Position numbers and translations under genes: made by a program. The notes under the pieces were generated by a model. The model had not been told where the DNA came from. It was given only the letters and a program-made list of their open reading frames with translations, and made no database searches. Positions 1-4,603 of a stretch of DNA of 5,844 bases are shown piece after piece. Every line of letters starts with the position of its first letter. Position 1 is the stretch's first letter. Source of the DNA: Candidatus Eiseniibacteriota bacterium (GTDB lineage Bacteria > Eisenbacteria > RBG-16-71-46 > CAIMUX01 > WJJG01); assembly GCA_016867695.1 (NCBI GenBank), contig VGIY01000173.1:1-5844 (forward strand). The letters run 5' to 3'.

Positions 1-1041
1 GCCGCGCCGTGTCATGTACGACCCGCCGGCCTCGACGAAGCTCTTGGCCAAGCCGAAGTCACTCAACTTGGCGGTGAACATGCTCTTCCCCGTACGGCGG
101 AGAAGGATGTTCGACGGCTTCACATCGCGATGGACGAAACCACACTGATGAGCCCACTCCAGGGCGCTGAGGACCTCGCAGGTGTAGCGGCTCGCCTCCG
201 CCATGCCCAGCGGCGCACCTCGGACCTCAGCCATCAGCCGGTTCAGATCGCCGCCGTCCATGTACTCCGAAACGAAAAACATCCCCTGATCCGTGCGGCC
301 GTGGTCTATGAGCGGGACGATGTGTCGATGGGAAAGCTGCCGCAGCACGGTCATCTCTCTCTGGAAGAGCTCGTTCGCCTGCCGGTCCGTCAGACCCTGA
401 GGCAGCAGCTTCTTCAATGCTACCAGCCGACCGTTCGATTCGCGCCAAGCCTTGTAAACGACCCCCATCCCACCGCGTCCCAGTTCGGCGAGCAGGTGGT
501 AGCCATTCATCGGCAACGGACCCGTGGCTTGCTGCGCCCGGGCGGCGCAGTCCCGGCACAAGTAAAGGAGGCTGTCCCAGACATCCGCGTCGCCTTCGAG
601 ACCCCGCGACGCGGCGCGACCGCACTCCGCGCACACCACGGTGCGCACCGCCCGGAGCTCTTCGCCCCGCGAGGCGTCGGGGGCGGTCGCGGCCGTCGGA
701 GCGTGGTCGTGCCGCGGCGGATCGCACGAATCGGTTTCGGAGGGATCGACGAGCACGGTCATGACGGTGTTGCCGATACGCACGTGATCGCCGTGCTGGA
801 GGCAGGTGGCCGCGGTGCGGGTGCCATTCACGTAGGTGCCGTTGAGGCTCTCCAAATCGCGGAGGTAGAGGTTCGGAGGACTGATTTCGAACAGGCAGTG
901 GTTGCGCGATACGAACGGCTCGTTCTCAGGGAGACGCAGATGGGCCTCGCGGGCCCGGCCTACCAGGAAGCGATCGGGCCCGGCGAAGGAGAACTCCCTG
1001 CCGGCCGCCACGCCACTCTCGATCCTCAGTACCACCCGCAT
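1..1041 (-). CDS. FHA domain-containing Ser/Thr protein kinase (C-terminal part outside window)
   Basis: A cytoplasmic Hanks-type kinase that would phosphorylate Ser/Thr on partner proteins, with an FHA domain that binds phosphothreonine peptides. The minus-strand frame has no stop and leaves the window at base 1, giving 347 residues. FHA domain, about residues 1-95: GR at 28-29, SRNH at 45-48, GTYVNG at 68-73. A linker follows, then CAEC (137-140) and CRDC (162-165), a likely zinc-binding pair. Kinase domain from about 181: glycine loop GRGGMGVVYKA (188-198), ATP-anchoring Lys in VALK (K210), probable helix-C Glu E229, catalytic loop HRDVKPSN (304-311), DFG (328-330). All catalytic residues in the visible part are intact; the activation-loop end, APE motif and C-lobe are missing. 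The ATG at 1041 is chosen because the FHA fold begins at once (MRVVLRIES). The frame stays open upstream to a stop at 1366-1368, with alternative ATGs at 1128 and 1176; the latter has a GAGGGG five bases before it, but third-position GC drops there. Family assignment is very sure, the start moderately so. Confidence 0.95.
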   Translation of the reverse strand, partial: MRVVLRIESGVAAGREFSFAGPDRFLVGRAREAHLRLPENEPFVSRNHCLFEISPPNLYLRDLESLNGTYVNGTRTAATCLQHGDHVRIGNTVMTVLVDPSETDSCDPPRHDHAPTAATAPDASRGEELRAVRTVVCAECGRAASRGLEGDADVWDSLLYLCRDCAARAQQATGPLPMNGYHLLAELGRGGMGVVYKAWRESNGRLVALKKLLPQGLTDRQANELFQREMTVLRQLSHRHIVPLIDHGRTDQGMFFVSEYMDGGDLNRLMAEVRGAPLGMAEASRYTCEVLSALEWAHQCGFVHRDVKPSNILLRRTGKSMFTAKLSDFGLAKSFVEAGGSYMTRRG

Positions 1042-1649
1042 TGCGCGTGCTGGACACTCCTCGTTCGGGACACGGCGACCACCACCGTTAGCACCAGATG
1101 GCCTGGGCGTCAAGCCGTTTCTTGTCATCGTACCGCCTTGCCTCCGCTCCGCGGGTCCCATGCTCGGTCCCGTCATCGGATCCCCTCGGCGCACCGCGTA
1201 CCCCTGCAGATCCGGTGCCAGCGCCGAACGACACGCCTCCGGCAGCTTGTGACCCTTGCGGCCGTCCATTTCGTGGAGAGTCGTGATCGATTCTTGGATA
1301 GTGGGCGCTCTGCCAGCGAGCCGCGGATCTCTCGCGGTTGCGCGGCACAGAGATCTCGCGCCCGCTCACCAAGGCGTTCGGCGGCCGCTGAGCCCACGCC
1401 GCGAGAGTAACCTGCCCGTCCAGCCACACAGCGAGTCCCGAACTGGTCCGAGTCTCACCGCGGCATGCTTCTTGACCCGATGGTCGTGCCGGAGATGTTG
1501 CGCCAGAGCGAGAGCCAGCCCGCGAACAGGCTCGGAGCCAGTCACTGGAGGTTCACATGGCGCCGCACATGTACACTCGAACGAAGTGGGCGCCCGGCCA
1601 GACCAGGCGCGGCTCCCCACCTGATCTCCGGAGGAACGCCAGTCTTTAG
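1042..1649. other. Gene-poor region upstream of the kinase; no confident gene
   Basis: This stretch probably holds the kinase promoter and 5' leader, but I see no convincing -35/-10 pair. Both strands have short open frames, none matching a family I recognise. Two minus-strand stretches look weakly protein-like: about 1290-1427 (reading AAERLGERARDLCAAQPREI) and about 1150-1280 (reading ESITTLHEMDGRKGHKLPEA), the second in the kinase frame. They lie in different frames and could be one frameshifted remnant. A 7-base inverted repeat, GATCTCT / AGAGATC, sits at 1326-1332 and 1349-1355. The region borders other decayed DNA, so it may be a gene graveyard rather than regulatory sequence. Confidence 0.4.
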
Positions 1650-1900
1650 ATCGTCTTCGTCTGCATCGCGGCCTCTTCGGCGGTCACGGCCCTGGATGAG
1701 CTGCACCTTCTCGGCCGGAGGCAGGCGCTGATGCTCTTTGGTCTGTCCATCGAGGGGTACCTGCAGAGGGGCGGGTCTACCAGCTCCTCACGGCGCCACT
1801 GATGCACGCCGAACTGCTGCACCTCGGATTTCACATGCTGACGTTGTGGTGGCTCGGTCCCTGGCTCGAACAGGAGTTCGGACGTCGTCCCTCCGTTTAG
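1650..1900 (+). pseudogene. Rhomboid-family intramembrane protease, N-terminal fragment
   Basis: Remnant of a rhomboid-type membrane protein, a family that cleaves or binds transmembrane segments within the membrane. Frame 3 from 1650 gives a hydrophobic segment (IVFVCIAASSAVTALDEL), then an FGLSIEGYLQRG loop. At about 1767-1775 the frame must shift by one base in a G-rich run to continue as RVYQLLTAPLMHAELLHLG, then FHMLTLWWLGPWLEQEFGRR. This second part strongly resembles the TM2 region of rhomboids (in GlpG, ALMHFSLMHILFN...WWYLGGAVEKRLG), including the polar-His helix and the L(E)..FG end. It stops at TAG 1898-1900, exactly where the insertion sequence appears to begin, so TM3 onward and the Ser-His catalytic dyad are absent. 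A His codon (1832-1834) stands where GlpG has the oxyanion Asn. No start codon is identified; a TAG in this frame at 1647-1649 implies further damage upstream. The family call is by recognition only. Confidence 0.72.
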
Positions 1901-1922
1901 GCCTCTTCCGGCTTCCTGGTGG
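1901..1922 (+). repeat. Candidate left terminal inverted repeat of the ISL3 element
   Basis: The left end begins GCCTCTTCCGG. Compared with the reverse complement of 2704-2725, which begins GGGTCTTCCGG, it shares the 8-base core TCTTCCGG at the same distance from the tip and GTGG at the inner end, about 14 of 22 positions in all. A tip containing TCTTC fits my recollection of ISL3-family ends. The mismatches leave some doubt; the repeat may have decayed along with the rest of the element. Confidence 0.5.
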
Positions 1923-1975
1923 CCGGATTTGCTGATGGATCGGACGGGTGATATCGTCCCGCCTGGCGAGGGGCC

Positions 1976-1984
1976 AGGGGGGGA
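1976..1984 (+). promoter_or_regulatory. Ribosome binding site of the transposase remnant
   Basis: The purine run AGGGGGGGA ends five bases before the ATG at 1990. It favours that ATG over the in-frame upstream ATA/GTG-type alternatives beginning at 1948, because the family's N-terminus fits MDDKTLYARLLGL. Confidence 0.6.
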
Positions 1985-1989
1985 CGGTT

Positions 1990-2697
1990 ATGGACGACAA
2001 GACGCTGTACGCCAGGCTGCTCGGCTTGACGCCGCCCTGGGGGATCGAGAGGGTGGAACTGAAGCTGGCCGAAGGAGAGGTCCACCTCTTCGTGGCGCTG
2101 CCCACTAAGGAGCTCTGGGTCTGCCCGGAGTGCCTTGAGCGGGCGCCGAAGATTGTCTTCGACAAGTTCCATGTGGCCAAGCACCTCAATGACGCCGTGG
2201 ACAAGGTCCGCCGGAGCGAGCACCGCGTCCTTCGCACGAACGGCAAGGAGTGGCTCAAGGGGACGAAGCACGATTGGCTTCGCAACCCGGCCCGGTTCAG
2301 CTTGGCCGAGTGGCGTCACTTCCTTCGGCTGGCCCGGCGGAGCGATCTCAAGACGGCTCGCGCCTGGTCCCCCAAGGAGGAGTTCATGCGGTTCTGGGAC
2401 TACCGTTACCGCGGTGCTGCCGACCGGCACTTCCGCAGCTGGTACAACTGGGCCATGCGCAGCCGCCTGGAACCCATCAAGCATGTTGCCCGGATCATCA
2501 ACCGCTACTACGAGAACATCGCCACCTACTTCCGACACCCGATCACCAATGCGGCTGCCGAGGGCATCAACGCGACGATTCAGCGGGTCAAGGCCATGGC
2601 CTGAGGCTTCCGCAATCCCGAACGCTTCCGAATGGCGATCTACTTCCATTGCGGCGGTCTCGACCTATGTCCCAGCACGGCCATGTTCACCCAATGA
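1990..2697 (+). pseudogene. ISL3-family transposase, internally deleted and interrupted by TGA
   Basis: In intact form this enzyme cuts and joins the IS ends. Residues 1-48 (from ATG 1990) match the ISL3 N-terminus (MDDKTLYARLLGL, then the zinc-finger start CPEC at 45-48). After LERAP the sequence jumps directly to KIVFDKFHVAKHLNDAVDKV (from residue 54), which in full-length members lies well over 100 residues later. The rest of the zinc finger, the helix-turn-helix region and the segment normally holding the first acidic catalytic residues are therefore missing, although the frame is preserved across the junction. The C-terminal part is well conserved (FWDYRYRGAADRHF, NAAAEGINATIQ with the likely catalytic Glu at 191). 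TGA at 2602-2604 ends the open frame after 204 residues, but the same frame continues with GFRNPERFRMAIYFHCGGLD to TGA 2695-2697, a block conserved in the family. In relatives the TGA position is usually Cys or similar, so this is a simple nonsense change. Non-functional; it shows where an IS once sat. Confidence 0.93.
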
Positions 2698-2703
2698 GAT
2701 CAA

Positions 2704-2725
2704 CCACTCGATTCCCGGAAGACCC
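2704..2725 (-). repeat. Candidate right terminal inverted repeat of the ISL3 element
   Basis: Read inward on the minus strand from 2725 it begins GGGTCTTCCGGGAATCGAG. It follows the ancestral transposase stop by six bases, a usual arrangement for the right end of a compact IS. It pairs imperfectly with 1901-1922 through the shared TCTTCCGG core. Confidence 0.5.
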
Positions 2726-2729
2726 ATCC

Positions 2730-3112
2730 ATCTTTGGCGCTTACAGCGATGGGACTCGAATCGCGACACGCGCGAGCACCCTGGCGGCCGAGTCCGGCTC
2801 TCCTTTCAGTCGGGTCGTGCTGGAGTCGCCGCGGTCGGAGGCGGAGGTGGCCTGCGCCGTGATCGACGCACCGCGAAGGACTTCACGGTAATCCAGCCGG
2901 TGCGCGGAGACTGCTTCACCGAGGAGGCCCAAGACCGATTCCTGCGCTTGCAGCCGGGTGTCTACGGGAAGACCATCGAGGCGCTCAAGAGCATCGATGA
3001 GCCGAACTACCGCCTCAAGCTGATCGAGAGTCCCACCGCCACGAGCCCCATCCTCGGACTCACACGAGCTCTCGGCTACTTCGCCGAATGTGATCGGGGG
3101 TTTGAGGTGACC
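2730..3112 (+). pseudogene. Unidentified frameshifted coding remnant
   Basis: I do not recognise the family. Two overlapping plus-strand stretches show the strong third-position G/C bias and ordinary amino-acid mix of real genes here. The first is in frame with 2730 and runs to TAA at 2889-2891, reading IFGAYSDGTRIATRASTLAA then ESGSPFSRVVLESPRSEAEV and ACAVIDA. The second is in frame with 2873, reading AKDFTVIQPVRGDCFTEEAQ, then DRFLRLQPGVYGKTIEALKS, IDEPNYRLKLIESPTATSPI and LGLTRALGYFAECDRGFEVT. The switch at about 2868-2875 needs a one-base shift, after which the two parts read as one continuous protein. The 5' end meets the IS tip at 2725 and no start is visible. Coding quality fades after about 3112. 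It looks soluble, with no obvious signal peptide, membrane segment or metal-binding motif. It does not continue the rhomboid on the other side of the IS. Confidence 0.5.
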
Positions 3113-3597
3113 ACGTGGCAGGGAGGATGCAGGACAGGGCTCGCGAGCGGCACCCTGGGCCGGCTGCTGGGAGAGACGCCGGCGGGGGCGTCCCTGCCCC
3201 AGCTGCGCAGCCAGCCGGAGGCACAGGGGGATCTCGCTCGGAACAGGCGCTGTGGCACGCCTCGGCAAGGGCCGCATCGGATACGGACCCGCCGGGCACG
3301 GGAAGGCGGTGCTGCGCGGCGTCTGTACCGTCTTTGGCGAGGTCTCCTGTGCTTCGGCGGGTATTGCGGGCTGACGGACGCGGAACTCGGGTGCGCCGGC
3401 ACGGCACGGGCGCGCTCCCGAGGAAGGTCCTCGTCAGGCTACCGGGCGATGGGCTACACTGACCTTCGGGGTGGTTGCGGCCTCGGGAGTCACGCCGGGG
3501 GCCGGGAGGGAGAGGGACTCGCGCAGCGCTGGCGTCCGACAGGGCGCAAGTCGAGCGATGAGATCACGGTGGATGAGCTTGCGCGCGATCGGCAGCC
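3113..3597. other. Decayed or intergenic stretch before the phosphatase gene
   Basis: No confident gene. Long open frames exist on both strands because the sequence is GC-rich and stop-poor, but their translations are Arg/Pro/Gly/Ala-rich and match nothing. One stretch, 3231-3374 on the plus strand, looks better: it reads ISLGTGAVARLGKGRIGYGP then AGHGKAVLRGVCTVFGEV and ends at TGA 3372-3374, with no start codon. It may be a further gene fragment. The promoter for the phosphatase operon should lie in the 3' part; TACACT at 3454-3459 could be a -10 box, but no clear -35 partner is seen. Confidence 0.4.
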
Positions 3598-3618
3598 GTG
3601 CGCAACCAACGGATCGAG

Positions 3619-4593
3619 ATGAAACTGGGTACCCTGCGGTGCGTCCTCCTCAAGGCCATCGGGCGCGGCGGCGTTCCCGCCGGGGCGGTGCCTACAGGCC
3701 GCGTCGACGCGTGCCCGTCGCACGGGAGCGACCGACAGTTGACCACACCATGCCACATCTGCGGCATCACCGATGTGGGCCGGGTGCGCAAGCTCAATGA
3801 GGATGCGTATCGCATCTCCGCCGATGGTCGCTTCTTCGTGGTGGCGGACGGGATGGGTGGCCACGCCGCCGGAGAGGTCGCGAGCGAGCTCGCCGTCAGC
3901 ACTCTCGTCGACTTCGTGCAAGACGCGCTGCACCGGGAGGGTGCCCCGCCGGACGCGGACGTGGCGTCGCTGCTGTTGCGCGCCATCGATGCGGCACACG
4001 AGCGCGTGCGTCGCGAGGCCGCCGCACGCGAAGGCTGTAAGGGGATGGGTACGGCCATCGTGATGGGCATGGTGCTGGGCGATAGGCTCCACACCTGCCA
4101 CGTCGGCGATTCCCGATGCTATGTGATGACTGCTGCGGGTCTCACGGTCCTGACACGGGATCACTCTATGGTCGCTCGGTTGGTGCAGGCGGGCACGCTC
4201 AATCCGGGCGACGTCAGGACCCATCCTCGCCGGAACGAGCTGCTGCAGGCCCTCGGCCTTCCGATGCAGTTGGAGCCTGATGTGAATGCGTGCGACCTTG
4301 CGACCCGGGATCGCGTCCTGCTATGCTCTGACGGGCTCTGGGAATCGCTGGAGGACGACGACATCCGAAGGATCATCAGTGGGGATCGGTCGGTCGTCGG
4401 CTGCGCTCGCAGATTGGTCGACCGGGCGGCCAGGGCCGGAGGAAGGGACAACATCACAGCGGTCGTGTATGAGCACGTGCCACCTTCGCCCTCCGCACGG
4501 ACCGATGACGCGTCGGCCTGCACCAGCAACGGACCGCACCTAGGCCCGAACGAACAAGGGCTAGCGAAGGGGGCGAAAGGAGAGAACATGTAG
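3619..4593 (+). CDS. PP2C-family Ser/Thr protein phosphatase
   Basis: A metal-dependent (Mn/Mg) cytoplasmic phosphatase that removes phosphate from Ser/Thr, the usual counterpart of Hanks-type kinases. All core PP2C motifs are present in order (numbering from ATG 3619): GITDVGRVRKLNEDAY with N60-E61-D62, VADGMGGHAAGE (75-86), GMGTAIV, CHVGDSRCYV (VGDSR 162-166), LTRDHSMV, LLCSDGLWE (SDG 237-239) and GGRDNITAVV (D277). The metal-binding Asp residues D62, D77, D238 and D277 are intact, so the enzyme should be active. There is no transmembrane segment; a hydrophilic tail of about 35 residues follows the domain. The start is uncertain: GTG 3598 (331 aa), ATG 3619 (324 aa) and TTG 3739 (284 aa) are in frame. 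Only the TTG has a good ribosome site (GGGAG ten bases before) and it sits just ahead of the domain, but third-position GC stays high upstream, so the ATG is given. The propeller gene follows by 10 bases. Confidence 0.95.
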   Translation: MKLGTLRCVLLKAIGRGGVPAGAVPTGRVDACPSHGSDRQLTTPCHICGITDVGRVRKLNEDAYRISADGRFFVVADGMGGHAAGEVASELAVSTLVDFVQDALHREGAPPDADVASLLLRAIDAAHERVRREAAAREGCKGMGTAIVMGMVLGDRLHTCHVGDSRCYVMTAAGLTVLTRDHSMVARLVQAGTLNPGDVRTHPRRNELLQALGLPMQLEPDVNACDLATRDRVLLCSDGLWESLEDDDIRRIISGDRSVVGCARRLVDRAARAGGRDNITAVVYEHVPPSPSARTDDASACTSNGPHLGPNEQGLAKGAKGENM

Positions 4594-4598
4594 GGAGG
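4592..4598 (+). promoter_or_regulatory. Ribosome binding site overlapping the phosphatase stop codon
   Basis: AGGGAGG begins inside the TAG stop (4591-4593) of the phosphatase and ends five bases before the GTG at 4604. This fixes the GTG as the start of the propeller gene and suggests that ribosomes finishing the phosphatase can restart directly. Confidence 0.8.
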
Positions 4599-4603
4599 TG
4601 ACC

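Larger units (their letters stand above)
1901..2725 (+). mobile_element. Degenerate, internally deleted ISL3-family insertion sequence
   Basis: The element contains an ISL3-type transposase remnant and is bounded by candidate terminal inverted repeats at 1901-1922 and 2704-2725. The proposed length is 825 bases, far shorter than the usual roughly 1.3-1.6 kb of the family, in line with the missing centre of the transposase. The right tip lies just after the ancestral stop codon (2695-2697) and the left tip about 90 bases before the transposase ATG, both normal distances for a one-gene IS. ISL3 elements usually leave an 8-base target duplication. The flanks CCGTTTAG (left) and ATCCATCT (right) do not match, so the element has probably been involved in a deletion or rearrangement, or the tips are slightly misplaced. 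The transposase identity is sure; the exact ends are moderate. Confidence 0.72.

Noticed and set aside
130..1410. 426-codon plus-strand open frame
   Set aside because: It is antisense to the FHA kinase, whose motifs are unmistakable on the minus strand; the translation has no family features and arises from GC-rich codon structure.
1901..1936. Continuation of the rhomboid as SGFLVAGFA past the TAG
   Set aside because: The frame after TAG reads plausibly like a membrane helix, but the same bases form the candidate IS left end, and no further rhomboid sequence follows.
2602..2604. TGA as a selenocysteine codon in the transposase
   Set aside because: Relatives often have Cys near here, but the gene already lacks its catalytic centre, and no selenocysteine insertion hairpin was evident; a nonsense mutation is the simpler reading.
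1897..2649. 250-codon minus-strand open frame
   Set aside because: Antisense shadow of the ISL3 transposase, which matches its family well on the plus strand.
2135..3622. 495-codon plus-strand open frame
   Set aside because: Its first part is an out-of-frame shadow of the transposase and its last part is low-complexity; only about 2873-3112 looks truly coding, and that is reported as a remnant.
3490..4224. 244-codon minus-strand open frame
   Set aside because: Antisense to the PP2C gene with its conserved motifs; no recognisable domain.
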